Below are positions 1 through 8,497 of a stretch of 64,000 nt of DNA, in pieces (positions within the stretch are counted from its first letter, which is position 1; each line of letters starts with the position of its first letter). Below the pieces are notes generated by a model that worked only from the letters and a program-made list of their open reading frames with translations, did no database searches and was not told the origin of the DNA. Source of the stretch: an uncultured Olsenella sp. (GTDB lineage Bacteria > Actinomycetota > Coriobacteriia > Coriobacteriales > Atopobiaceae); assembly GCA_949287905.1 (NCBI GenBank), contig CASEHX010000013.1, forward strand, positions 62,001 to 126,000, written 5' to 3'. Made by a program: the position numbers and the translations under genes.

Positions 1-142
1 ACAGAATGATAGGGGAACCTTGTGTCAACCTTGAACTTTGGGTGAGGCTTCGGTCTCCCATGATCTGTGGAGGGGCATTCATTCTGAAGCCCGGCTAATT
101 TGAACAAGCTTGTGTACCTTGGATTGACGAAAGGAGTGGGGA

Positions 143-409
143 ATGAAGATTGCCAGCGGTTTCGTTCGCCGTTCTGTCGGCGACTCTCATATGGTCGTTC
201 CCGTGGGAACGCGCACCCGTGACATCCCGGGCGTGATCGCGCTCTCCGAGAGCGGCGCGCTTCTCTGGGAGAAGCTCGAGCAGGGCGCGACGGAGGACGA
301 GCTCGTCGAGGCCCTTCTCGCTGAGTACGAGGTCGAGCGCGAGCAGGCCGAGGTTGACGTGAAGGCGTTTGTCGCCGAGCTGAGCGACAAGGGCGTCCTC
401 GAGGAGTAG
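143..409 (+). CDS. PqqD-like RiPP recognition protein
   Basis: An 88-residue protein of the PqqD family. Such small winged-helix proteins (RiPP recognition elements) bind the leader of a precursor peptide and deliver it to the modifying enzyme. The N-terminal strand region (VPVGTRTRDIPGVIALSESG) and the following 'GALLWEKLEQGATEDELVEAL' pattern are typical of PqqD. It starts at an ATG behind a clear AAAGGAG site. The stop lies one base before the radical SAM start, so the two are surely co-transcribed and probably translationally coupled. Codon use is G/C-rich like the chromosome, unlike the next gene. Family assignment is firm; the role in peptide binding is inferred from its neighbours. Confidence 0.85.
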   Translation: MKIASGFVRRSVGDSHMVVPVGTRTRDIPGVIALSESGALLWEKLEQGATEDELVEALLAEYEVEREQAEVDVKAFVAELSDKGVLEE

Positions 410-410
410 C

Positions 411-1472
411 ATGACGAGCATGCCCGAGATGACATGGCGAAAGTACCGTGAAAACCTGCGTGCGCAGGCGCGTGAAGCGGGGATTCCCATATTTGGCACA
501 TTCGAGCTAACACCACTCTGCAATTTCAATTGCAAGATGTGCTACGTGCATCTTTCCAAAGATCGCATGAATGAGCTTGGGAGACTTCGCACGGCTGACG
601 AGTGGATAGATATGGCTCTTCAGGCGAGAGATGCTGGTACGATTGCTATCACTCTTACGGGCGGGGAAATATTCACGCGTCCCGATTTTGAGAAGATTTA
701 TCTTGAAATTAGAGACCTCGGCATCATGGTTTCTCTAATCAGTAACGGTTCTTTGATTGACGAACGGATTGCGCGGCTTTTGAGGGATTACCCGCCTGCC
801 TCGCTGAGAGTCACTATGTACGGCGCTTCAAACAGTACGTATGCTAGGCTTTGCGGCGTTGAGGATGGATTCTCCCGCGTCATGAAGGGCCTGAAGTGTT
901 TAGTTGACGCTTCTGTTCCGTTTACGCTTTCGTTTACCAGAACAACACTTAACGATTCTGATTTCGAATCAGTGAAGAACCTTGCAGAAGAGTTCGACGT
1001 AGGTTTTATCTCTTCGTATGAGCTTGTGCCGGCAGTCCGCGGCGCCTCTAATGATCCAAACACTCTTCGAATTGAGCTTCCATCCACAGCAGATAAAGCT
1101 AGATATCGAGTTCCTGACAGCGGGTCGCTCCTTCCCGGAAACCCTGCGTTTGATACCTGTAAGTCGTACAGGTGCTCCTATTGGATTGACTGGAACGGCG
1201 ACATGGACATGTGCGCGTTTATGTCCTCGAGTAAATGCAGGCCATTTGAGGTTGGTTTCGAAAGCGCTTGGAATGATTTAATCTATAAGGTATCGAACAT
1301 TCATCTTCCGGAAGAGTGCCGTCAATGTGAGTGGCGCGATTTCTGCTATGCTTGTCCAGGAATACGTGAGGCGGAAAGTGGTTCTCCCGAGTGTATCTCT
1401 GAGAGAATTTGCAATCGAGCGCGCTATGCATATAACAACTTTCTTATGTTTCGCAGCAAGGGAGGAGCCTAA
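411..1472 (+). CDS. Radical SAM/SPASM peptide maturase
   Basis: A 353-residue radical SAM enzyme. The [4Fe-4S]-SAM motif CNFNCKMC (CX3CX2C) is near residue 43, followed by a TIM-barrel-like core with the TGGE motif. The C-terminal third has the cysteine-rich SPASM pattern (CRQCEWRDFCYACPG and further cysteines) that binds auxiliary clusters. Enzymes of this layout install thioether, C-C or similar crosslinks on ribosomal peptides. It lies directly after the PqqD-like gene and two bases before the small precursor gene, which is the standard maturase-precursor arrangement. The gene is markedly richer in A/T than its surroundings, suggesting transfer. The exact modification cannot be read from sequence. 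Confidence 0.9.
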   Translation: MTSMPEMTWRKYRENLRAQAREAGIPIFGTFELTPLCNFNCKMCYVHLSKDRMNELGRLRTADEWIDMALQARDAGTIAITLTGGEIFTRPDFEKIYLEIRDLGIMVSLISNGSLIDERIARLLRDYPPASLRVTMYGASNSTYARLCGVEDGFSRVMKGLKCLVDASVPFTLSFTRTTLNDSDFESVKNLAEEFDVGFISSYELVPAVRGASNDPNTLRIELPSTADKARYRVPDSGSLLPGNPAFDTCKSYRCSYWIDWNGDMDMCAFMSSSKCRPFEVGFESAWNDLIYKVSNIHLPEECRQCEWRDFCYACPGIREAESGSPECISERICNRARYAYNNFLMFRSKGGA

Positions 1473-1473
1473 T

Positions 1474-1644
1474 ATGAAGAAGAGCTATGTAGTGCCTGAA
1501 ATGATGCTTATGCAGATTCGCCCTGACGAGCGAATTGCGGCAACCTGTGAGATTTACTCTCACGAGGATAAAGATGGCGATCATAGGTGTGATACCGACC
1601 CCGTTTTCTTCGATGCCGGATGTGTTACGAACCCGTCGTCTTAG
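1474..1644 (+). CDS. Putative RiPP precursor peptide
   Basis: A 56-residue peptide, starting MKKSYVVPEMMLMQIRPDER. It begins at the ATG at 1474 behind GGGAGGAG; a longer reading frame from 1327 overlaps the maturase and is not supported. The opening 'MKK.YV.PEM' followed by '.IAA.C' is a leader-like pattern seen in many small radical-SAM-associated peptides of gut Firmicutes and Actinobacteria. The core half is acidic with three cysteines (residues 25, 39 and 50) and ends in TNPSS. Position after the maturase and before an HPr-kinase-like gene supports a precursor role. Cys residues suggest thioether crosslinks; the two terminal serines could be kinase targets. Both are inferences. Confidence 0.75.
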   Translation: MKKSYVVPEMMLMQIRPDERIAATCEIYSHEDKDGDHRCDTDPVFFDAGCVTNPSS

Positions 1645-1674
1645 AGATCAAGTTCATTCAAAGCTAAGTCAGCC

Positions 1675-1716
1675 CCCGTCTGCCCATTGCGTATCGGTAT
1701 GCAATGGGCAGACGGG
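1675..1716 (+). terminator. Perfect 16-bp hairpin after the precursor gene
   Basis: Bases 1675-1690 (CCCGTCTGCCCATTGC) are exactly complementary to 1701-1716 around a 10-base loop. The hairpin follows the precursor stop by 30 bases. Its downstream side is only mildly T-rich (TTCTCATTGATT), so it may act as a partial terminator or RNA-processing site that sets precursor mRNA above the downstream kinase mRNA, as is common in RiPP operons. Confidence 0.7.
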
Positions 1717-1740
1717 TTCTCATTGATTCTGGAGCTTGTT

Positions 1741-2574
1741 TTGTCCCATGTATTATGTGACATCTGCGTCTCTCTACGTAATGCGAGCGAGATAAAGAAA
1801 GCTATAGACTTTAGTGTTGATAATCGTAGTGGATGTGAAAGTCCGGAGCTGGTGATTGACCTCAATGTCGTTGATGAGATTATCTATGTCACTCCAGATA
1901 TCATAGAAGGCGTCACCGCCTTTTCCACAGCTAATGGGGCTTTGTTTGCTTGGAATGTTTATGAAAATGGCGAACGAGACTCTGCGCTTTTATCCATCTC
2001 CTCGAATGTTGAGAAAATAACTTATACAAGGTTTACCTCGGAGGACTCTATCCTCAACATGCTCCTCATTGCCTTCCTGCCCGTGGTGGCTCGAAACAAC
2101 GGGCTGCTCTTGCACGCTTCGCTCGTGGAATTCGAAGGCAGGGCAGTGGCCTTCACGGCGTCCTCCGGCACCGGCAAGTCCACGCAGGCCGACCTCTGGC
2201 ATGAGCACCTGGGTGCGGAGATCATGAACGGGGACCGTGCGTTCATCCGGCGCTTTGACGGCGAGTGGCGGGCGTACGGGTCCCCGTGGGCGGGCTCTTC
2301 TCCCTACATCAGGAACGTGAAGGCGCCGCTGGCGGGCATCGTGGTGCTCAAGCAGGCGCCTGAGAACCGCATCCGGCGTCTCAATGCCGCCGAGGTCATG
2401 GCCTATCTCTACAACAACGTGCGCTATCCCTTCTGGGACGAGGAGGCCACCGCCGCCTCGCTCGAGACGCTCGACGCGCTCATCGGGGAGATCCCCATCT
2501 TCCTGCTCGAGTGCCTACCGGACGAGGGGGCCGTCCGCATCACGCGTGACGCCATCTTCGGCGCGGAGGCCTAG
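1741..2574 (+). CDS. HPr-kinase-like P-loop protein of RiPP cluster
   Basis: A protein of about 277 residues with an HPr kinase/PEP-carboxykinase-like fold. The P-loop is SSGTGKST, preceded by LLHASLVE and followed by the MNGDRAF acidic motif usual in this family. Relatives in lasso-peptide clusters phosphorylate the C-terminal serine of the precursor; others sit unexplained in PqqD/radical-SAM clusters. I chose the TTG at 1741, six bases behind GGAG; the open frame reaches back to a TTG at 1687, but that lies inside the hairpin. A short overlapping ATG at 1749 is out of frame. The first 320 bases are A/T-rich and the rest is G/C-rich, with a sharp switch near 2050. It ends overlapping the convergent TerB-like gene by four bases. 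Confidence 0.75.
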   Translation: MSHVLCDICVSLRNASEIKKAIDFSVDNRSGCESPELVIDLNVVDEIIYVTPDIIEGVTAFSTANGALFAWNVYENGERDSALLSISSNVEKITYTRFTSEDSILNMLLIAFLPVVARNNGLLLHASLVEFEGRAVAFTASSGTGKSTQADLWHEHLGAEIMNGDRAFIRRFDGEWRAYGSPWAGSSPYIRNVKAPLAGIVVLKQAPENRIRRLNAAEVMAYLYNNVRYPFWDEEATAASLETLDALIGEIPIFLLECLPDEGAVRITRDAIFGAEA

Positions 2575-4211
2575 CCGAGCGCCTCGCGCACGTCCTGGAC
2601 GTAGTCCTCGACGAGCGTGGGCGCGCCGTCCGCGCCAAACTCGATGACGACGTCCCCCACGAGGTCAAAGAACTTCTCGTTGATAGTGTCCACAAGGAGG
2701 TCCGTGCCGCTGGCCGCCGGCGTACGGCCCTCGAGCAGAGCTCGAACAAACCCCAGCTCATCTGCATCAATGCCGAGGGGAGTGCTCTTCTCGGCCCCCT
2801 GTGCTTCATCGGGGGCGGCAGCGCCAACGGCGATGGGTTGGGTGCCGACGGGCTCTGCCGCCGCCGGGATGCAGGCGTGTCCGGGCGCCACCGGGGCACC
2901 GATGTCCTCGCGCTCCTCGTCCACGAGCAGCGCGTCGCGCGTGACGGCCGCGATGGAGCGGATTCCCGCAAGCTTGGAGAGGTCGATCTCGATGCGCCTC
3001 GGCGCGTGCTCCCGACGCCACTCGAGGTAGTCTCCCACCACGCGGTCGATGATCTGCGCGAGGTACTTGGGGTCGCCCCGGTCCTGGAGGGGCTGGGGAT
3101 GGCCCAGCGCCGTGCGAAGCCGTTGGTCCACGGCATGGAGGACCTGGCCGAGCCGTGCGCTCTTCTCGCCGCCGTCATGAAGCGCGTCGCAGGTCCAGAA
3201 GCCGTTCTGGCAGATGAAGGTGACCGTGTTGTCGAGCCTGACGACGCAGTCCTCGTGCTTGGTGCCCGGCCAGAACACCGCCGAGGCAAACATCAGGTGG
3301 GGCATGGCGTGGCGGGAGCCGAAGAGGCTCTCGACGTAGCCCTGGGTCCTGCCGCTGCGGTAGTGGCGCACGAGTCGGTCAAAGACGACGGGTGTCACGC
3401 GCACGAGCGATTCCGGGTCGTCCTTGAAGAGGCGCGACTCGCCGAGGCGGTAGGTCGACAGGGCGCAGAGGGCCTGGAAGACGGCCTCCTCGCGCCCGGG
3501 ATCCCGGGAGAACGCCGCCTTCGCGGCGCGGCGCCCGCGTGCCGGCGGCTCCTCGAGGACGCGCGCCTCCTCCTCGGCGAGCACCTGCACGGCGCGGTCG
3601 TGTGCCGTGTTGAGGTAGGGGGCGGCGAGCTCCGGAGAAAGCCCGTGGTAGACAACGTAGTCGACGAGCCAGGGGCGGACGTAGCGGTCGAGCGCGGGGT
3701 CGATGGCGCGGTAGCTCTGCCAGAAGCCCTCTATGGCGTGGAGGGTCTCCTCCCCGGGTGCCGCCCCGATGCCGTTGATGAGCTCATAGAGGTAGACGAA
3801 GGCAAAGGAGAGCGAGGTGGGCTCCACGCGACCTGCGCGCACATGGGTGCGCCACGTGAAGTAGCCGCGCAGCTGGGGGTTGGTCATCGCCTGGTACGTG
3901 GGGAAGTAGCTCCTGAACTCGCCCTCGTAGGGAAAGTCGTCCTCGTAGCCCTCCATGAGGCGGGCCTGTTCCACGAAGAGCCGGGCGTCGGACCATGAGC
4001 GCGCCTCGGGGCCGTGTGCGAGGGCGCGCATCCTCTGGATGGGCTCGGGGAGGTAGCTCGAGAGTTGGGAGCCGCGCACGAGGAGGGGCTCGTCGGAGTA
4101 CGTCCGAGAGCTCTGGAAGGCGCGGCCGCCCTTGGCGCGGGTGGCGGCAAGTATCTGCTCGATGATCGCGTCGACGTCAGCCGTGGTCTCACCCCCCGGG
4201 TCTGCTCCCAT
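2571..4211 (-). CDS. TerB N-/C-domain protein
   Basis: A roughly 546-residue protein with a TerB-N domain in the first half (region YFTWRTHVRAG to SFAFVYLYELING) and a TerB-C domain at the end (DTINEKFFDLVGDVVIE, then VEDYVQDVREAL). These domains occur around tellurite-resistance-type and phage-defence-associated genes, but the biochemical role is unknown. The ATG at 4211 has a GAGCAGG sequence upstream; an in-frame GTG at 4235 would overlap the yaaA stop by four bases (GTGA) and is an alternative if the genes are coupled. A proline/alanine-rich linker joins the domains. It is probably in an operon with yaaA. Confidence 0.75.
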   Translation of the reverse strand: MGADPGGETTADVDAIIEQILAATRAKGGRAFQSSRTYSDEPLLVRGSQLSSYLPEPIQRMRALAHGPEARSWSDARLFVEQARLMEGYEDDFPYEGEFRSYFPTYQAMTNPQLRGYFTWRTHVRAGRVEPTSLSFAFVYLYELINGIGAAPGEETLHAIEGFWQSYRAIDPALDRYVRPWLVDYVVYHGLSPELAAPYLNTAHDRAVQVLAEEEARVLEEPPARGRRAAKAAFSRDPGREEAVFQALCALSTYRLGESRLFKDDPESLVRVTPVVFDRLVRHYRSGRTQGYVESLFGSRHAMPHLMFASAVFWPGTKHEDCVVRLDNTVTFICQNGFWTCDALHDGGEKSARLGQVLHAVDQRLRTALGHPQPLQDRGDPKYLAQIIDRVVGDYLEWRREHAPRRIEIDLSKLAGIRSIAAVTRDALLVDEEREDIGAPVAPGHACIPAAAEPVGTQPIAVGAAAPDEAQGAEKSTPLGIDADELGFVRALLEGRTPAASGTDLLVDTINEKFFDLVGDVVIEFGADGAPTLVEDYVQDVREALG

Positions 4212-4231
4212 GATACCTGCTCGGGCCGTTC

Positions 4232-5002
4232 TCACGCGGCTGCGGGACGGCTCTGCGTGAACACGAGGGTGTTCGAGTCGGAGCGGGCGAGGTCAAAGGC
4301 GTAGCCGCGCTCGCGGAAGTCGGAAAGCTCGTCCTTGTGCGTCACGCCTCGCTCGGCGCACCAGCGTATGAAGGTGCCGCGGGCCGCCTTTGCCTCGGTT
4401 GCCGGCTGGCGGAGGCGTCCCTCGCGCTCGGCGCAGAAGAGGCAGGTCAGAACCTGGGGACCTTCCGGGCGGACCCACGGCGTGACGGCGCGCGCGTATT
4501 CGACGGAGGCCGCGTTCACGATGAGGCCGCACCCCTCCTCGGCGAGGGACTCGTAGAGCGTGCTCCCCCAGAAGTCATAGAGGTTTCGGGTGTCTCCTAC
4601 GGCGAGCTTGGCCTGCATCTCAAGCCGATACGGCGCCACGCCGTCGAGCGGCCGTAGCATGCCGTAGAAGCCCGAGAGGATGCGCAGGTGCTCGTCGAGC
4701 CAGGCGAGCTGGTTCTCGCTCATCACCTGTGGCGCGAGATGGGTGTACTGGATGCCCTCGTACGCCGCGGCAGCCGACGTCACCGCGCCCCTCAGGTCCA
4801 TGTCCCGGAAGCGCTCGTAGTTGAGGTCAGCGAGCCTGTCGCTGCAGCTCCAGAGGGCCTTCGCCTCGTCGCGCGAGAGCCTCTGGACGGCCCGCATCAG
4901 GATCTCCGCGCGGTCCAGAAACGCCGGCTCGCGAACGGACCAGGGCGGCGCGTCCTGAACGCGCATCTTCTTTGCTGGGGAGATGATGAATCTCAGCGAC
5001 AT
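4232..5002 (-). CDS. yaaA: Peroxide stress protein YaaA (DUF328)
   Basis: A 256-residue member of the YaaA/DUF328 family, near full length. The N-terminal MSLRFIISPAKKM and the central GFYGMLRPLDGVAPYRLEM are signature stretches; the family also shows the NLYDFWG and NAASVEY motifs here. In Escherichia coli YaaA lowers free iron during peroxide stress and the fold binds DNA. For an anaerobe a role in surviving oxygen exposure is plausible. It is divergent from the methyltransferase gene at 5122 and directly upstream of the TerB-like gene. Confidence 0.92.
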   Translation of the reverse strand: MSLRFIISPAKKMRVQDAPPWSVREPAFLDRAEILMRAVQRLSRDEAKALWSCSDRLADLNYERFRDMDLRGAVTSAAAAYEGIQYTHLAPQVMSENQLAWLDEHLRILSGFYGMLRPLDGVAPYRLEMQAKLAVGDTRNLYDFWGSTLYESLAEEGCGLIVNAASVEYARAVTPWVRPEGPQVLTCLFCAEREGRLRQPATEAKAARGTFIRWCAERGVTHKDELSDFRERGYAFDLARSDSNTLVFTQSRPAAA

Positions 5003-5121
5003 GTTCCTCCTTCTGGGAACAATCCTACCAGCTGCCTATCATGGTGCGAGAGGGGAGCGAGGCGCGCGCGGAGGCGGGTTGCCGCGACGCGCGCAGTCGG
5101 GTCGCAGAAGGGGAGTGAGAC

Positions 5122-5976
5122 ATGCTCGGGAAGAGGGGCTGGCTGGGCCTTGGCGTGGCGCTTGGCGCGACGGCTTCTATCGCGGCTGCCGTTCGCGGGG
5201 CCATGCTCCACGAACCCCATCTCCTGTGGACCATGAGCGGCCCCGCGCTCGTTTACACCACGCGCCGCGGCCTCGGAGAGCCGGCGCGCGTGCTGCGCAC
5301 GGGCGGCGTCTACCAGTCTGCGACCTACCTCGGCGAACGCAGGATGGAGCCGGTCTTTGAGTACTATCGGGCCTTCGGACGCCTCTTCGAGCTGCGACCG
5401 GATGCCCGCCATGTCCTTGCGATCGGCGGGGGAGGCTTCGCGTTTCCCAAGCTCGTCGCCGCGCGGCACTCCGGCGTGCGCATGGATGTGGTGGAGATCG
5501 ACCCCGCGGTCATCCGCGCCGCGCACCGATGGTTCTTCCTCGACGACGCCATCGCCCTCGCTCGAGCGAACGGGGGAGACCTGCGCGTGATCTGCGACGA
5601 CGGTCGCTCCTTCCTCGAAGGCGCGCTTGGCCCCTACGACGCCGTCGTCCTCGACGCCTTTGTCGGCGAGAAACCCGTGCGCTCGCTTGCCACCGTGGAG
5701 GCTCTGCGCCTCGTGCGCCGCGCCCTCGCGCCCGGCGGCCTGCTCCTCATGAACGTCGTCTCGTGTGACGGCGGGGCGGACGTGAGCTTCCTGCGCTCGA
5801 CGGTGGCCACCGCGCTCGTGGCGTTTCCCAACGTCAAGGTTCTTCTCGCCACTGACGCGACCCATGCCGAGGAGGACAACTACCTTCTGGTTGCCTCCGA
5901 CGCGCCACTCGATCTCCCAGATGCCATCTCGTATGACGAGGGCTTCCTCGGCGAGGTCCTTCTCGACGAGGCGTAG
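5122..5976 (+). CDS. Spermidine-synthase-like methyltransferase-fold protein
   Basis: A 284-residue protein with the Rossmann methyltransferase fold of the spermidine synthase family. The SAM-binding glycine motif (HVLAIGGGGFAFPK), the acidic end of strand 2 (VVEIDPAV), the CDDGRSFL motif and VVLDAF are all present. The start follows GGGGAGTG. An N-terminal segment rich in alanine could be a weak membrane anchor. No speD or other polyamine gene is nearby, so true spermidine synthesis is doubtful; many actinobacterial members are orphan paralogues. It is transcribed away from yaaA. Confidence 0.8.
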   Translation: MLGKRGWLGLGVALGATASIAAAVRGAMLHEPHLLWTMSGPALVYTTRRGLGEPARVLRTGGVYQSATYLGERRMEPVFEYYRAFGRLFELRPDARHVLAIGGGGFAFPKLVAARHSGVRMDVVEIDPAVIRAAHRWFFLDDAIALARANGGDLRVICDDGRSFLEGALGPYDAVVLDAFVGEKPVRSLATVEALRLVRRALAPGGLLLMNVVSCDGGADVSFLRSTVATALVAFPNVKVLLATDATHAEEDNYLLVASDAPLDLPDAISYDEGFLGEVLLDEA

Positions 5977-6022
5977 CCATTGCGTCCGGATCGTCGCGGT
6001 TTCGCGGCGGGCTGGCCCTTCC

Positions 6023-6309
6023 GGATATGCGCAGTCCCTTCGGTTATGCGCACTGCCGCCGGTTATGCGCACTCCGGTCGGTTGTGCGCACTCCCGTCGG
6101 TTGTGCGCGGCGTTCGAAATAACATATCCGCAGGTAGAAGCCTTGGCGAGAAGGGCTCTCTTCTCGTGGGGTGCGCACAGCCGTCCCGACTGCGCATAAC
6201 CGTCCCGCCCGCGCACAGCCGTCCCGACTGCGCACAGCCGTCCCGACAGAGCATAACCGTCGCTACGCGCAACCGCCGCTGCTCACAACCGGCGGCGACC
6301 CGCACAACC
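6023..6309. repeat. Inverted 19-bp-period arrays around an ATATCCGCAG core
   Basis: This fills most of the 475-base gap before htpG. Five copies of the word GGTTATGCGC or a near variant begin at 6023, 6042, 6061, 6080 and 6099, exactly 19 apart. A core (ATAACATATCCGCAGG, near 6117) and a GGCGAGAAG site follow. Then reverse-complement words (GCGCACAGCC, GCGCATAACC) begin at 6173, 6192, 6211, 6230 and 6249 with the same period, with three degenerate copies to 6309. The result is two opposed tandem arrays. Long open frames across it are produced by the repeats and are not considered genes. Confidence 0.85.
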
Positions 6310-6382
6310 GCCGTGCAAGGGGCTCCGCGCGCACGCTCTTCTCGCCCTGCGCTGCGCCCCCTTTGTGATATCTAAGCGCATA

Positions 6383-6412
6383 CGACTGAGATTATCTAAA
6401 AACGGGTACACT
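6383..6412 (+). promoter_or_regulatory. Candidate htpG promoter
   Basis: TACACT at 6407-6412, preceded by GGG, is a good -10; CGACTG at 6383 lies roughly at -35. The same CGACTGA...GGGTACACTA arrangement occurs in front of the PadR gene on the other strand. The predicted transcript would start about 33 bases before the htpG ATG. No CIRCE operator is visible. Confidence 0.45.
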
Positions 6413-6451
6413 AGGCCTCGTTCAACAACCGCACGGAAAGGGGCGCGCAGC

Positions 6452-8476
6452 ATGCGCAAGTTCAAGACAGAGAGCAAGAAGCTCCTCGACCTCATGATCA
6501 ACTCTATCTACACCAACCGCGAGATCTTCCTCCGCGAGCTGGTCTCCAACGCCTCGGACGCTATCGACAAGCTCTACCTCAAGAGCCTCACCGACAGCTC
6601 CGTGCAGGTTGACCAGGCCAACCTTGCCATCAACGTGGCCTTTGACAAGGACGCGCGCACCATCACCGTCTCCGACAACGGCATCGGCATGACGGCCGAC
6701 GAGCTGGAGAAGAACCTCGGCACCATCGCCCACTCCGGCTCCGAGGAGTTCAAGGCCGCCAACGCCGAGGCCCAGGGCGACGCCGTGGACATCATCGGCC
6801 GCTTTGGCGTGGGCTTCTACTCCGCCTTCATGGTGGCGCGCGAGGTCAGCGTGATCAGCCGCGCGTACGGCTCCGATGAGTGCAACCGCTGGACCTCGGA
6901 CGGCGTGGAGGGCTACACGATCGAGCCCGTTGCCGCCGACGACCCCGCCTGGCGCACCGAGCCCGGCACCTCCGTCGTCATGACCCTCAAGGAGAACGCC
7001 GAGGAGGCCAACTACGACGAGTTCCTCAGCGAGTGGAAGCTCCGCGAGCTCATCCGTCGCTACAGCAACTACGTGCGCTACCCGGTCCAGATGCTCGTGA
7101 CCAAGAGCCGCGAGAAGGAGAAGCCTGCGGACGCCGGCGACGACTACCAGCCGGAGTGGGAGGACTACACCGAGCTCGAGACCATCAACTCGATGACCCC
7201 CATCTGGAAGAAGCGCAGCTCCGAGGTAACCGACGAGGAGTACGCCGAGTTCTACAAGTCCACCTTCCACGACTGGGCGGACCCGGCGCGTACCTTCAGC
7301 CTGCACGCCGAGGGCACGCTCGAGTACGACGCGCTGCTCTTCATCCCCGGCAAGGCCCCCTTTGACCTCTACAGCCGCGACTACGAGAAGGGCCTCGAGC
7401 TCTACAGCTCCAACGTCCTCATCATGGAGAAGTGCGCGGACCTCCTGCCGGACTACTACAACTTCGTCCGCGGCGTCGTGGACTCCTCCGACGTCTCCCT
7501 CAACATCTCGCGCGAGACGCTCCAGCAGACCCGCCAGCTCCAGGCCATGGCGCGCCGCATCGAGAAGAAGATCACGAGCGAGCTCGAGGCCATGCGCGAC
7601 AACGACCGCGAGGCCTACGAGACGTTCTTCGAGAACTTCGGCCGCGGCCTCAAGTACGGCATCTACCAGAGCTACGGCATGAAGAAGGACGAGCTCGCGG
7701 GGCTGCTGCTGTTCTGGAGCGCGCGCGAGCAGAAGATGGTCACGCTCCAGGAGTACGTGGCCGCCATGCCCGCCGACCAGAAGGCCGTCTACTACGCCGC
7801 CGGCGACGACCGCGAGCGCCTGGCCAAGATGCCCGTGGTGGAGTCCGTCCTCGCCAAGGGCTACGACGTGCTCCTTGCCACGCAGGACGTGGACGAGTTC
7901 TGCTTCCAGGCCATGCACGACTTCACGGCCAAGGGTCTGCCCAAGGCCTACGAGGACGACGCCGCGCGCGAGGCGGCCGCCCAGGCCGTGGCCGACGGTG
8001 CCGAGCCCGAGGTGGAGGATCGCACCGTGGAGCTCAAGAACGTGAACTCCGGTGACCTTGACCTTGCCACCGACGAGGAGAAGAAGGAGGCCGAGGAGGC
8101 CACCAAGGCAAACGAGGGCCTGTTCGGCGCCATGAAGGACGCGCTGGGCGAGAAGGTCGAGAAGGTCGCGGTGTCCACGCGCCTCGCCGCCGACGGCGCG
8201 CCGGCCGTGATCACCTCGGAGGGCCCGCTCACGCTTGAGATGGAGAAGGTCCTCGCCGCCGGCCCCGAGGCAGGGGAGGCCCCCAAGGCCGTCCGCGTGC
8301 TCGAGGTCAACGCCAAGCACCCGGTCTTCGAGAAGCTCCGCTCCGCGCAGGAGGCGGGCGACGCCGAGAAGGTCAAGCTCTACGCGGGCCTGCTCTACAA
8401 CCAGGCGCTGCTCGTCGAGGGCATCCTGCCCGAGGACCCCGTGGCGTTTGCGTCCCAGGTCTGCGAGCTGATGTAG
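6452..8476 (+). CDS. htpG: Chaperone HtpG (Hsp90)
   Basis: A 675-residue Hsp90. The N-terminal ATPase domain has the expected motifs: NREIFLRELVSNASDA, DNGIGM and GRFGVGFYS. The middle domain contains the LNISRETLQQ stretch, and the C-terminal dimerisation region is complete, with an acidic alanine/glutamate-rich linker near residues 510-560. The start at 6452 (MRKFKTESKK) follows GAAAGGGG; an open frame begins upstream at 6365 but has no ribosome site. It is apparently monocistronic, bracketed by the 6023 repeat and the 8498 hairpin. Confidence 0.97.
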   Translation: MRKFKTESKKLLDLMINSIYTNREIFLRELVSNASDAIDKLYLKSLTDSSVQVDQANLAINVAFDKDARTITVSDNGIGMTADELEKNLGTIAHSGSEEFKAANAEAQGDAVDIIGRFGVGFYSAFMVAREVSVISRAYGSDECNRWTSDGVEGYTIEPVAADDPAWRTEPGTSVVMTLKENAEEANYDEFLSEWKLRELIRRYSNYVRYPVQMLVTKSREKEKPADAGDDYQPEWEDYTELETINSMTPIWKKRSSEVTDEEYAEFYKSTFHDWADPARTFSLHAEGTLEYDALLFIPGKAPFDLYSRDYEKGLELYSSNVLIMEKCADLLPDYYNFVRGVVDSSDVSLNISRETLQQTRQLQAMARRIEKKITSELEAMRDNDREAYETFFENFGRGLKYGIYQSYGMKKDELAGLLLFWSAREQKMVTLQEYVAAMPADQKAVYYAAGDDRERLAKMPVVESVLAKGYDVLLATQDVDEFCFQAMHDFTAKGLPKAYEDDAAREAAAQAVADGAEPEVEDRTVELKNVNSGDLDLATDEEKKEAEEATKANEGLFGAMKDALGEKVEKVAVSTRLAADGAPAVITSEGPLTLEMEKVLAAGPEAGEAPKAVRVLEVNAKHPVFEKLRSAQEAGDAEKVKLYAGLLYNQALLVEGILPEDPVAFASQVCELM

Positions 8477-8497
8477 CGATCGCATCAGAGCGGGGAT

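Noticed and set aside
1327..1644. 105-residue version of the RiPP precursor
   Set aside because: Starts inside the maturase gene; the ATG at 1474 has a strong ribosome site and the leader-like MKK start.
6023..6309. CRISPR array
   Set aside because: The 10-base words with 9-base intervals are too short for repeats and spacers, they occur in both orientations around a core, and there are no cas genes.
5980..6375. Small proteins encoded in the 19-bp array
   Set aside because: Several frames stay open only because of the repeat; they have no ribosome sites and are not multiples of the codon length.
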